The notes beneath the pieces were generated by a model. That model worked only from the letters and a program-made list of their open reading frames with translations. It was not told the DNA's origin and searched no databases. A DNA stretch of 64,000 nucleotides from Niallia sp. NCCP-28 (lineage in GTDB: Bacteria; Bacillota; Bacilli; Bacillales; Cytobacillaceae): assembly GCF_023168165.1 (NCBI RefSeq), contig NZ_BQYJ01000005.1, forward strand, positions 239,156 to 303,155. The letters are read 5' to 3'. The translations under genes were made by a program, and so were the position numbers. Every line of letters starts with the position of its first letter. Position 1 is the first letter of the stretch. Shown here in pieces: positions 8,757 to 17,066 of the stretch.

Positions 8757-8906
8757 CTTTAATCCCTCATTAATTTATTTAAAATGTTCTCACTATATTA
8801 TAAAAGAATTTATTCCGCTATTCTAACCTTAGACGAAATAAACAAAAATGAATAGAGCACTGCTAAAATATAAAAATCATATGTCCAATAGAATATAAAA
8901 GAGGCA

Positions 8907-8933
8907 GTCGTTATAGCTTTTGGCTATAACGAC
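8907..8933. promoter_or_regulatory. Perfect 11-bp palindrome in the LysR/MetE-like promoter gap
   Basis: GTCGTTATAGC-TTTTG-GCTATAACGAC. Its inner part reads TTATAG-N7-CTATAA, a dyad with the T-N11-A shape used by LysR proteins. No gene ends here and no U-tract follows, so an operator is likelier than a terminator. Confidence 0.6.
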
Positions 8934-9018
8934 CAATTACTTTTATCAGTTACACTATAACCTTCTAATCATGTTAGGATACAAACATTAGAGTTAGAAA
9001 AAGAAAAGAGGAAATTTT

Positions 9019-10134
9019 ATGAAAACAATAAATACAACTAGCAATAGCGCAACCATTTTCCGCGCCGATCAAGTCGGCAGTTTATTGAGATCCGATGCCA
9101 TAAAAAAAGCCCGCTTACAAAGCTCTGCTGGAGAAATTTCCTTAGAACAATTACGAAAAATCGAAGATAACGAAATTGCAAGAATTGTACAGAAGCAAAA
9201 AGAAATAGGATTGCAAGCTGTTACGGATGGAGAATTCCGCAGAGCTTGGTGGCATTTTGATTTCTTAGAAAATCTGGTTGGAGTTAATGGCTTTTGGGAA
9301 GGAAACGGCATTCAATTCCATCAAAAACAAACAAAATCTCGTGCGATTAAAATAACCAACAAATTAGACTTTGGCAATCATCCTATGTTAGAAGATTATA
9401 AGTATCTTCATCAAACAGCCAAGGACCATGTAGCAAAATTTACAATTCCAAGTCCAAGCATGCTTCATTTTCGTGGAGAGATTGATAAATCAGTTTATCC
9501 AGATGAAGAAGAATTCTTCGATGATTTAGCCAAAACATATAAAAAAGGGCTGCAAACTTTTTATGATGCCGGCTGCCGCTATCTGCAGCTTGATGATACA
9601 TCATGGGCTTATCTATGTTCAAAAGAGCAAAAAGAACAGCTTCGTGCAAAAGGACTGAACCCTGATTATTTAATAAAAATGTATTTAGATACATTAAACA
9701 AAGCAGTAGCAGGGCGACCTGATGATTTAAAGATAACAATGCATATTTGTCGTGGAAATTTCCGCTCCACATGGATTTCCTCTGGTGGATATGAACCAGT
9801 GGCAGAACAATTATTTGGTCATCTAAATATCGATGGTTTCTTCCTTGAATATGATAATGATCGTTCAGGCGGTTTTGAACCACTTCGTTTTGTAAATAAA
9901 TCTGACCTAAATATTGTTTTAGGCTTAATTACTTCAAAATTTGGTGAATTGGAAAGTAAGGATGCTATTATAAAACGAATTGAAGAGGCATCACAATTTG
10001 TCGATTTAAATCAGCTATGTTTAAGCCCTCAATGCGGATTTGCATCCACAGAAGAAGGCAACTTATTGACAGAAGAACAACAATGGTCAAAACTTCGGCA
10101 TGTCGTGGAAATCTCCCAGGAAGTTTGGAAATAA
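9019..10134 (+). CDS. Cobalamin-independent methionine synthase-like protein (YxjG/YxjH type, core MetE)
   Basis: 371 residues corresponding only to the C-terminal catalytic half of MetE, as in Bacillus YxjG/YxjH. Catalytic and zinc-site motifs are visible: DGEFRRAWW near 73, LQLDDTSWAYL near 191, MHICRGNFRS near 241 (His and Cys ligands) and LSPQCGFAS near 338 (Cys ligand). It should transfer a methyl group to a thiol, probably homocysteine; the methyl donor of this short family is not settled. No SAM riboswitch is visible in the 260-bp leader, unlike B. subtilis yxjG. The MFS gene starts 48 bp later, so the two are likely co-transcribed. Confidence 0.85.
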   Translation: MKTINTTSNSATIFRADQVGSLLRSDAIKKARLQSSAGEISLEQLRKIEDNEIARIVQKQKEIGLQAVTDGEFRRAWWHFDFLENLVGVNGFWEGNGIQFHQKQTKSRAIKITNKLDFGNHPMLEDYKYLHQTAKDHVAKFTIPSPSMLHFRGEIDKSVYPDEEEFFDDLAKTYKKGLQTFYDAGCRYLQLDDTSWAYLCSKEQKEQLRAKGLNPDYLIKMYLDTLNKAVAGRPDDLKITMHICRGNFRSTWISSGGYEPVAEQLFGHLNIDGFFLEYDNDRSGGFEPLRFVNKSDLNIVLGLITSKFGELESKDAIIKRIEEASQFVDLNQLCLSPQCGFASTEEGNLLTEEQQWSKLRHVVEISQEVWK

Positions 10135-10182
10135 ACAATTTTTAATATAAAAAAGAAAAATGGCTACAAAAGGGGGAATAAT

Positions 10183-11547
10183 ATGCGTGTTGTTCAGACT
10201 TCTCAGGTAATCGCTGAAAGTAAGTTTAATAAATTTCATTTATTGGTTTTTCTTTGGTGTTTTTATGCCATTGCTTTTGATGGTTTTGATATTGCCTTAT
10301 ACGGAATTGGATTGCCTTTAATGATGAAGGACTATGAGTTAACCCTTGTAGAGGCAGGAGCAATCGGCAGCTATACTCTAGTTGGCATGATGCTTGGTTC
10401 CTTTTTGCTTGGCTCCCTTTCCGATATTATTGGCCGAAAAAAGATATTAGCAATCTGCATGCTTTTATTCAGCATATTTTCCCTTTTTGCTGGTTTAGCG
10501 CCAAACTCCCTAACCTTTACGATTATGCGCTTTATTGCTGCTCTTGGAATGGGTGGATTAATGCCAGCTGTAATTGCCATGATGACAGAATACTCTCCTA
10601 AAAAAAACCGCGCGCTGATTGTGGCGACAATGTATTGCGGCTACTCTATCGGGGCTATTCTGGCTTCACTAACAGGCATGTATTTAATGGAAAGTCTAGG
10701 GTGGAGATTTTTATATTGGCTAGGGATTATTCCCTTACTTACGCTGCCATTGTTTCTTAAACAATTTCCTGAATCTCTTTCTTATTATATTATTCGCAAC
10801 CAAGGCGGAAAAATAGCCAGCATTTTAAACAAAATAGATTCTAAAGGGAACTATCAAGCAACAGACGATTTTGAATATGCGACTGTTAAAGAACGGGCAA
10901 AAGGCTTTCCAGCCAAAAAGCTATTTTCAGACAATCGAGTTATTAGTACACTAGCCTTTTGGACTGCCGTGTTTAGCTGTCTTCTTATGATATATGGCCT
11001 AAATACATGGCTTCCTAAAATTATGCAAGGAGCTGGATATGGAATCACTTCAAGCATATCATTCAGCCTAGCATTAGGAGTTGGACAAATCGGAGGATCT
11101 TTATTAGGCGGTTACTTAGTGGAACGATTAGGCCATCGCAAAGTACTTATCTATATGTTTTTATTAGGAGCTATTTGCTTCGTTTCCCTTAGCGCAACGT
11201 CTAATACACTTCTGTTATATATATTAATCGCCATTGGCGGTGCATGCACAGGGGGAACACAAAACTTAATAAATCCATATATATCTGAATTTTATCCCCA
11301 AGAAATCCGCACAACAGGCCTTAGTGTGACGGTTGGCATTGGGAGAATCGGAGCAATATTGGCACCACTGATAATCGGTCTTTTGCTAGCGGCTAATTTA
11401 GCGCCGCAAAATGCATTTATGGCATTTGCCGTTCCAAGTATTATTGGAGTAATTGCCCTTTTATTAGTGCAAGAGAAATACGGGAGTTTTTACAAAATCA
11501 GCAAAACATCTAACAGCCATTTTAAAACAGAAAATAAAGGTGCTTAA
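10183..11547 (+). CDS. MFS transporter, aromatic acid:H+ symporter (AAHS)-like
   Basis: 454 residues with about 12 hydrophobic segments. FDGFDIALYGIGLPLMMKDY in TM1 and SDIIGRKK in the loop after TM2 are typical of the AAHS family (PcaK/BenK/VanK relatives), where the Asp of DGxD is needed for transport. The N- and C-terminal halves repeat the LGxxSDxxGRKK / LGGYLVERLGHRK motif. RBS GGGGG is 7 nt from the ATG. It follows the MetE-like gene and precedes a strong terminator. An imported substrate that is a methyl donor or aromatic acid is inferred from the pairing only. Confidence 0.85.
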   Translation: MRVVQTSQVIAESKFNKFHLLVFLWCFYAIAFDGFDIALYGIGLPLMMKDYELTLVEAGAIGSYTLVGMMLGSFLLGSLSDIIGRKKILAICMLLFSIFSLFAGLAPNSLTFTIMRFIAALGMGGLMPAVIAMMTEYSPKKNRALIVATMYCGYSIGAILASLTGMYLMESLGWRFLYWLGIIPLLTLPLFLKQFPESLSYYIIRNQGGKIASILNKIDSKGNYQATDDFEYATVKERAKGFPAKKLFSDNRVISTLAFWTAVFSCLLMIYGLNTWLPKIMQGAGYGITSSISFSLALGVGQIGGSLLGGYLVERLGHRKVLIYMFLLGAICFVSLSATSNTLLLYILIAIGGACTGGTQNLINPYISEFYPQEIRTTGLSVTVGIGRIGAILAPLIIGLLLAANLAPQNAFMAFAVPSIIGVIALLLVQEKYGSFYKISKTSNSHFKTENKGA

Positions 11548-11571
11548 TTACTAAAAATCCTCTCTTCTCTA

Positions 11572-11627
11572 ATATGCCTCCTTTAAACAAGCTGATAAAT
11601 CTGCTTGTTTAAAGGGAGGCATATTTT
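11572..11627 (+). terminator. Terminator of the MetE-like/MFS operon
   Basis: Very long stem: AATATGCCTCC then TTTAAACAAGC pair with GCTTGTTTAAA and GGAGGCATATT, followed by TTTATTTT. It starts 24 nt after the MFS stop. Confidence 0.9.
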
Positions 11628-12028
11628 ATTTTCCACTGACAAAAATAAGTGCGAATATGTAAAAATTCATAAAGATAGAAAGTATTCTTTGACAGAAACC
11701 TTTATTACTTACTATCTTATTATTCACAATATAATCTGCTCCATTCTATAAAATTAATATTTCAGCCACCAGTCTAAATATTTATTTAAAAAAACAGCAA
11801 TGTGATGTTCTAGGAAATTGCCGATAATCATGCCTGATTAAATGCTCGCCCAGAACAATCTAAGAACGGAGTGGGTATAGATGCACCTTTATTTTTAATA
11901 AAGATTGCAATGTCCAACCTTCCTATTGGGCCTATTATGGGCTAAGCAGGCAAGAAGTGAGGGAAATGGTGGGCACTAACTCCCTTTTCTCTCGCTAGTG
12001 CTTTTTATATACAATTGAAAACATCTAT

Positions 12029-12132
12029 CTTTTGAGAAGCGCAGCCTTGCGGGGAGTGGAGTTACTAAGGCAGGTAATGAGCATCTGGACAAGGCGAGCA
12101 ACAAAGAAAGCAGGTGTTTGCCAACAGCCTGA
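12029..12132. repeat. Dispersed non-coding repeat, family 1, copy B
   Basis: Aligns with 884-973 in the same orientation: CTTTTGAG, AGCCTTG, then a block from ACAAGGCGAGCAAC to ACAGCCTGA with scattered substitutions. It is about 14 nt longer in the middle. Confidence 0.65.
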
Positions 12133-12364
12133 GATATTATATATCAAAGAATTACCATAATCAGATACAAGGCCTAGGAATTGCTTATTTTGAATGCCAC
12201 CATTACTGAGCATTAAACAGCTCCTTTGCTTGTCATCTAGTCTCTAATTGTTAATTCATCATAATCTTCACTTAACCTTATTATCCACAAAAAACAAATT
12301 TGTACGAAATTTACAGATGAATCGCGATGCAAATGCTTTGATATAAGGATAATAGTAATTATTT

Positions 12365-12577
12365 CTACTTCTCTTCAGAACCATCCCGATAATTTTTAAG
12401 TAATGTGCACTCTAGCCTTTATAGCTTTAATATTTTTCTGTCTCCTTTAATATGCAAGCTGCCATAAATGACTTCATTGTACATCGCTTCGTTTATATTA
12501 ATCATCAACTCTACCTTTGATGAACCAGCTCTCAACACTTCGTTAATGTATGTGAACGATAAACTTCTTCCTTCTGA
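12365..12577 (-). pseudogene. Unidentified decayed coding fragment
   Basis: One minus-strand frame reads SEGRSLSFTYINEVLRAG, then SSKVELMININEAMYNEV and further to ILKL, a TAA (12419-12421), and on in the same frame through LLKNYRDGSEEK to a TAG (12365-12367). The amino-acid make-up is protein-like and the frame runs on past one stop, as expected for a gene that is breaking down. There is no start or RBS. I do not recognise the family. Confidence 0.4.
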
Positions 12578-12757
12578 TTAATAAATTAACTGTAAGCTTA
12601 TTGAAAGAGGATAATTGCTTAAATGCTCTGTTTATATGTTGAGAAAGGAAATCTTGACTCATATTCTATCCATTGCCTCTATTTGTGGTATGGTTCACCT
12701 TAATCAATCCAAATTAGTCTATTAAAAAATTCGAATTTATCTAAAAATAAAATAAAA

Positions 12758-12786
12758 TGTATACAAATCTTTTAAAAATGTATACA
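12758..12786. promoter_or_regulatory. Pair of TGTATACA operators upstream of the aldolase gene
   Basis: Exact TGTATACA palindromes at 12758-12765 and 12779-12786, 21 bp apart, so on the same face of the helix. The same core recurs in the divergent promoter region of the GntR regulator and dehydrogenase, so it is the likely recognition site of that regulator. Confidence 0.75.
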
Positions 12787-12826
12787 ATATTTTCAACTTA
12801 ATCTATCAACCAAGGAGGAAACAATC

Positions 12827-13663
12827 ATGTTAGTGAATACAAAAGAAATTTTAACAAAAGCACAACAAGAACAATATGCTGTGGCAGCTTTTAATGTCTA
12901 TAACTTAGAAACAGCCCAAGCTGCTATCCAAGTAAGTGAACGGGAAGGTACACCTGTGATTATCGCTTTAGGAGAACGCTATTTTCCTACAGTAGATGTG
13001 GAAGGTTTTTCAGCTATGATCAAAGCAATGGCTGAAAAAGTAAAAGTTCCAGTTGCACTGCATCTTGATCATGCATATGAAAAGGAATCCATTATTCGAG
13101 CGATTCGAGCTGGTTTTACCTCTGTTATGTACGACGGATCGAAATATAATCTCGAAGAAAATATCCATTTTACCAAAGAGATTGTAGAGATTGCCCATAT
13201 GGCAGGGGTCTCTGTTGAAGCAGAAATCGGTTCTGTGGCAAGGGGGGCATTCTCAGATGAAGAAGAAGGAGATGGAACTTTAACAGATCCACAATCGGCC
13301 AAGGCATTCGTGGCTGAAACAAACGTTGACTTTTTAGCTGCTGCAATCGGTACTGTTCATGGAATGTACAAAGGGGAACCAAAAATCGACTTAGCCCTTC
13401 TCGAAAAGATTCGTGCAGCAGTTGGTATTCCGCTCGTTCTGCATGGCGGTTCTGGAACACCGGGAGATGTTCTAGAGAAAGCAATCAAATTGGGAATTTG
13501 CAAAGTAAATGTCAATACAGAAGTTTCCATAGCAGCTGTCTCTTACCTTGAAAAATACGCAGATAATAATCAAATGGCCCATCTTTCTACCATTATGGCA
13601 GAAATGCAGCAAGCAATGGAACCAGTCATGACAAAATTTGTCCGTCTGTTATCAAAAAAATAA
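12827..13663 (+). CDS. Class II fructose-bisphosphate aldolase-family protein
   Basis: 278 residues, zinc-dependent class II aldolase of the FbaA/GatY/IolJ type. Zinc and catalytic motifs are present: HLDHAYE near residue 82 (catalytic Asp and zinc His), VEAEIGSVARGA near 132, IGTVHGMYKGEP near 177 (zinc His), VLHGGSGTP near 205 (zinc His) and NVNTE near 226 (phosphate binding). RBS AAGGAGG. It shares operator sequences with the sugar-acid operon at 14689-18520, so it probably cleaves a phosphorylated sugar-acid product there and is not the housekeeping glycolytic enzyme. The exact substrate cannot be told. Ends in a strong shared terminator. Confidence 0.88.
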   Translation: MLVNTKEILTKAQQEQYAVAAFNVYNLETAQAAIQVSEREGTPVIIALGERYFPTVDVEGFSAMIKAMAEKVKVPVALHLDHAYEKESIIRAIRAGFTSVMYDGSKYNLEENIHFTKEIVEIAHMAGVSVEAEIGSVARGAFSDEEEGDGTLTDPQSAKAFVAETNVDFLAAAIGTVHGMYKGEPKIDLALLEKIRAAVGIPLVLHGGSGTPGDVLEKAIKLGICKVNVNTEVSIAAVSYLEKYADNNQMAHLSTIMAEMQQAMEPVMTKFVRLLSKK

Positions 13664-13678
13664 AAAAAGAAACAAACA

Positions 13679-13712
13679 AGAAGTGCCCTCAGAATTTACT
13701 GAGGGCACTTCT
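13679..13712. terminator. Bidirectional terminator between aldolase and gntR
   Basis: Perfect 14-bp stem AGAAGTGCCCTCAG/CTGAGGGCACTTCT with a 6-nt loop between convergent genes. A-rich DNA precedes it, giving U residues on the minus strand. Confidence 0.85.
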
Positions 13713-13757
13713 ATCTATCCATCCACTGTATGCAAAGATACTCTATACTATACTATA

Positions 13758-14390
13758 CTATTCATTACTCATTATGTGCAGATAAAAGTTTAAATCCGTT
13801 TCTAAGTGTTTTTTCATCAAAATCTCAGCCTTTTCCCCATCTCTTGCCTTGATTGCCTCATAAATTTCTTCATGTTCATCAATAAGATGTGGACGATTAT
13901 AGATGACAACCGTTTTTCTAAACAAATAAATAATTGCCTGCATTCGATCAATAATATCAATCATGACAGGATTATTGCTTGCTTTTACAATATCATTATG
14001 GAAGGCTTCGTTGGCAGACATAATTTCTTCCTTTGTGCCCTTTCTGCCAATCTCAATATATTTGTATAGTTTTTCAATTTCATTTTCTTTTAAAAAGGTT
14101 GCTGCACATCGGGCTGAGTACCCTTCTAACAAGATCCGGACACTAAACATATTTCGTAAATCCTTCTCTTTTGGATTTACCACTCTCTTTTTGACAATTA
14201 GTCCTTCATATTCTAATTTTCTTATCGAATCTCTTATCGGTGTTCTGCTGACGCCAAGCTCAACAGCAATTTTTTCTTCGACGATCTTGGTACCACCAGG
14301 AAGCTCACCATTTAAAATCTTATCGCGGAGAATTTCATAACAATGATGATACGCAGGTCGGGGGCTATTACTTTCCAACACAAATTTCAC
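13758..14390 (-). CDS. GntR-family regulator, FadR/FCD subfamily
   Basis: 210 residues. The N-terminal winged helix (about 10-75) contains LGVSRTPIRDSIRKLEYEGL, the GntR recognition region. The C-terminal all-helical FCD domain holds the usual metal ligands in the pattern NEAFHNDIVKASNNP (near 126-140) and later HxxI..A and HL residues. It lies between the aldolase and the dehydrogenase/kinase/permease operon and is divergent from the latter. The helically phased GTATAC array in the gap is its likely operator, and it probably represses until the sugar acid is present. Confidence 0.9.
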   Translation of the reverse strand: MKFVLESNSPRPAYHHCYEILRDKILNGELPGGTKIVEEKIAVELGVSRTPIRDSIRKLEYEGLIVKKRVVNPKEKDLRNMFSVRILLEGYSARCAATFLKENEIEKLYKYIEIGRKGTKEEIMSANEAFHNDIVKASNNPVMIDIIDRMQAIIYLFRKTVVIYNRPHLIDEHEEIYEAIKARDGEKAEILMKKHLETDLNFYLHIMSNE

Positions 14391-14473
14391 CTCAATAATT
14401 ATTTCCTAATAAAGTCCATAGTACCAAATTATTTTAAAAAATAACATAGAGAGAAAGTGTACAACTCTTTTTA

Positions 14474-14545
14474 TGAATACATTTTTTATAAAACTGTATA
14501 CATTTTTTAAAAAATACGTATACAAAAAAATATTTATAGTATACA
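14474..14545. promoter_or_regulatory. Phased GTATAC operator array between gntR and the dehydrogenase gene
   Basis: Sites at 14474 (TGAATACA, weaker), 14495 (TGTATACA), 14517 (CGTATACA) and 14538 (AGTATACA), with start-to-start distances of 21, 22 and 21 bp. This places all sites on one helix face. A further degenerate AGTGTACA is at 14456. Confidence 0.75.
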
Positions 14546-14564
14546 ATCTAAACATAAATACTTT

Positions 14565-14579
14565 TTGTAAGCGATTGCT
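14565..14579 (+). promoter_or_regulatory. CcpA catabolite-responsive element (cre)
   Basis: TTGTAAGCGATTGCT fits every position of the cre consensus WTGNAANCGNWNNCW. It lies between the operator array and the dehydrogenase start, a position used for catabolite repression of sugar-acid operons in Bacillus. Confidence 0.75.
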
Positions 14580-14688
14580 TACCATTTTCAATTACAAAGC
14601 AGATGACCGAATCTATACAAGAAATGGATATTATTTTTTCAAAGCAGGAATCTGCTTTTCATAACATAATGCATGGGAGGAAAACAAC

Positions 14689-15588
14689 ATGACAAAAAGG
14701 ATTGGCTTTATTGGATTAGGCATCATGGGAAAACCTATGGCTTTAAACCTTCTGAAAGCAGGACATACTTTAACGGTTAATGATCTTAATCAAGATACAG
14801 TACAACTATTAATGGAAGCGGGTGCAAAAGTAGCTCGTTCTGCAAGAGAAGTGGCAGAAAACAGTGAAATTATTATTACGATGCTTCCTGCATCAAAACA
14901 TGTACAAGCTGTTGTTTTAGGCGATAATGGAATCTTATCAGGAGCAAAAGAAGGAGCCATTATTATTGATATGAGCTCCATTACTCCTGCTGCTTCCATT
15001 GAACTGGCAAAAGAAGCAGCTAAAAGCGGTGTGGGCTTCTTGGATGCTCCTGTCAGCGGCGGCGAGCCTAAAGCGATTGATGGCACATTATCCATCATGG
15101 TTGGTGGGAAGGAAGATGTTTTTGAAGCAGCAAAATCCGTGCTATTTGATCTGGGAAGTGCTGTTACATTAGTTGGAGACAGCGGCTGCGGGGTTACCGC
15201 CAAATTGGCCAACCAAATTATTGTAAACCTTAACATTGCCGCAATGTCAGAGGCGCTTGTTCTAGCTGCAAAGGCTGGAATTGATATTGAAAAAATGTAT
15301 CAAGCGATCAGAGGCGGATTGGCAGGCAGCACTGTACTGGATGCTAAAGTTCCACTGATTCTTGAAAGAAATTTTGCTCCTGGCGGCACCATCGCCATTA
15401 ATATGAAAGATATTACGAATGTGATGGATACAGCTCATGAAATTGGCGTACCCCTTCCATTATCCAGCCACCTATTAGAAATCTTTCATGCATTAAAAGT
15501 AGATGGAAAATTAATGGATGACCACGGCGGCATTGTTCAGTATTATGAAAAGCTTGCAAATGTAGAAGTAAGGGGATCTAATCAATGA
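14689..15588 (+). CDS. GarR/LtnD-type NAD(P)-dependent beta-hydroxyacid dehydrogenase
   Basis: 299 residues of the 3-hydroxyisobutyrate dehydrogenase superfamily. The Rossmann motif GLGIMGKPMALNLLKAG is at about 9-25, the substrate loop DAPVSGGEPKA at about 118-128, and the catalytic Lys in GVTAKLANQ near 170. Relatives are tartronate semialdehyde reductase (GarR) and L-threonate dehydrogenase (LtnD). Adjacency to a DUF1537 kinase and a GntP permease matches the ygbJ-ygbK-ygbN set of E. coli, so an L-threonate- or tetronate-like substrate is likely. RBS GGGAGG. The stop overlaps the next ATG (ATGA), giving translational coupling. Confidence 0.85.
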   Translation: MTKRIGFIGLGIMGKPMALNLLKAGHTLTVNDLNQDTVQLLMEAGAKVARSAREVAENSEIIITMLPASKHVQAVVLGDNGILSGAKEGAIIIDMSSITPAASIELAKEAAKSGVGFLDAPVSGGEPKAIDGTLSIMVGGKEDVFEAAKSVLFDLGSAVTLVGDSGCGVTAKLANQIIVNLNIAAMSEALVLAAKAGIDIEKMYQAIRGGLAGSTVLDAKVPLILERNFAPGGTIAINMKDITNVMDTAHEIGVPLPLSSHLLEIFHALKVDGKLMDDHGGIVQYYEKLANVEVRGSNQ

Positions 15589-17021
15589 GTTCAAATAAAA
15601 GATTAGTAGAAGAAGTTTTTAGCCAGATACCTTCTGTTGATACAAGCATTGTGAATGAAATGATAGAGAAGGAACTTAAGAAGCTAAATAAAAAAATTAT
15701 TGTACTAGACGATGATCCAACCGGTGTTCAAACCGTTCATGGTGTCTCCGTTTATACAGATTGGTCACTGGACAGTATTGATAAGGGTTTTAAAGAAGCT
15801 AACTCTATGTTCTTTATCTTAACAAATTCACGTGGATTTACGGCTGCCGAAACAACAAAAGCGCATCAAGAAATTGCCGCAAATATTGTGAAAGCAGCGA
15901 AGAAAAACAATCGTGATTTTACAATCATCAGTCGTGGGGACTCCACATTAAGAGGTCATTACCCACTGGAAACTCAAGTGCTAAGAGAAACAGTAGAAGC
16001 AAATGAAGAGATTAAATTCGATGGTGAAGTGATCCTTCCATTCTTCAAAGAAGGCGGACGTTTCACCATTGATAATATCCACTATGTTCAATATGATGAG
16101 TATCTAGTTCCTGCAGGGGAAACAGAATTTGCGAAAGACCGCACCTTTGGCTACAGCAAATCACATTTAGGCGAGTGGGCTGAAGAAAAATCTAACGGTG
16201 CATATAAGACTGAGAATATGACATATATTTCGCTTGATAGCCTGCGTGCACTAGATATTGAAACAATTGAACAGCAGCTGCTGAAAGTGGAAAATTTTAA
16301 TAAAGTAATTGTGAATGCAGTGGATTATACGGATGTAAAAATCTTTACCATTGCCTTAATTAGAGCCATAAATAAAGGAAAGAACTTCATGTTCAGAAGT
16401 GCAGCCGCTCTTACGAAAGTAATCGGAGGCGTAAGTGATAAAAACTTGCTTACTCAGGCAGAACTAATGACGGAAGAAACAAACAACGGCGGATTGGTAA
16501 TAATTGGTTCGCATGTTAAAAAGACAACAGAACAGTTTGAAGAACTAAAAAAATTGGATACGGTTGAGTTTATTGAATTTAACGTTCATCTTGTATTAGA
16601 ACCTGATAAATTCGAAAAAGAACTTGATAGAGTAGTAGAAACAACAAACCAGCTAATCTCTCAGGGGACAAATGTGGCCGTTTATACAAAACGGGAAAGA
16701 TTGGATCTTGGAGAAAACAAAAAAGAAGAAGAGTTACAGCTGTCTGTGAAAATTTCTGATGCAGTCACTAGCATCGTGAAAAGATTAGAAGCAAGACCTT
16801 CCTTTATTATTGCTAAAGGCGGCATTACATCTAGTGATGTTGGAACAAATGGCCTTGAAGTCCAAAGGGCAACGGTAGCTGGTCAAATTAGACCTGGAAT
16901 TCCTGTCTGGAAAATAGGCAGCGAAAGCAAGTTTCCAGGGATTTCTTATGTTATCTTCCCAGGAAATGTCGGGACAAAAACGGATCTTAGAGAAGTTGTT
17001 GAGATGCTAAGCCAAAAGTAA
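15585..17021 (+). CDS. Four-carbon acid sugar kinase family (DUF1537, OtnK/YgbK-like)
   Basis: 478 residues. The N-terminal substrate domain starts after about 37 residues with VLDDDPTGVQTVHG, the family signature, and SRGDSTLRGHY follows near 125. The C-terminal nucleotide-binding domain has FIIAKGGITSSDVG near 406 and FPGNVG near 460. DUF1537 enzymes phosphorylate four-carbon sugar acids such as 3-oxotetronate or D-threonate. The gene overlaps the dehydrogenase by 4 bp. The classical downstream partners of OtnK (OtnC decarboxylase, OtnI isomerase) or DtnK (PdxA2) are not in the window. Confidence 0.87.
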   Translation: MSSNKRLVEEVFSQIPSVDTSIVNEMIEKELKKLNKKIIVLDDDPTGVQTVHGVSVYTDWSLDSIDKGFKEANSMFFILTNSRGFTAAETTKAHQEIAANIVKAAKKNNRDFTIISRGDSTLRGHYPLETQVLRETVEANEEIKFDGEVILPFFKEGGRFTIDNIHYVQYDEYLVPAGETEFAKDRTFGYSKSHLGEWAEEKSNGAYKTENMTYISLDSLRALDIETIEQQLLKVENFNKVIVNAVDYTDVKIFTIALIRAINKGKNFMFRSAAALTKVIGGVSDKNLLTQAELMTEETNNGGLVIIGSHVKKTTEQFEELKKLDTVEFIEFNVHLVLEPDKFEKELDRVVETTNQLISQGTNVAVYTKRERLDLGENKKEEELQLSVKISDAVTSIVKRLEARPSFIIAKGGITSSDVGTNGLEVQRATVAGQIRPGIPVWKIGSESKFPGISYVIFPGNVGTKTDLREVVEMLSQK

Positions 17022-17066
17022 ACCTAAAAGCAAGAAACTTTTTAAAAAATAAGGTTGGCCTTTAAG

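Larger units (their letters stand above)
11628..12826. other. Long intergenic region before the aldolase gene
   Basis: About 1.2 kb without an intact gene. It carries a second copy of repeat family 1 (12029-12132), a minus-strand coding remnant (12365-12577), a possible reversed and partial copy of repeat family 3 (about 11931-11976), and the aldolase operators at 12758-12786. A 62-codon minus-strand frame at 12025-12213 lies over the repeat and has no RBS. Confidence 0.6.

Noticed and set aside
8757..9018. Search for a SAM riboswitch or T-box before the MetE-like gene
   Set aside because: No S-box core, kink-turn or T-box sequence is visible; the only structure is the simple dyad.
11931..11976. 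Reversed partial copy of repeat family 3
   Set aside because: Only the CCCACC-ATTTC and AGCCC-TAAT blocks match; not secure enough to annotate as a repeat.
12025..12213. Minus-strand frame of 62 codons before the aldolase gene
   Set aside because: It lies over a dispersed non-coding repeat and has no RBS; the other copy of the repeat is not coding.
13069..13484. Long minus-strand frames inside the aldolase gene
   Set aside because: They are antisense shadows of a complete, motif-bearing class II aldolase.
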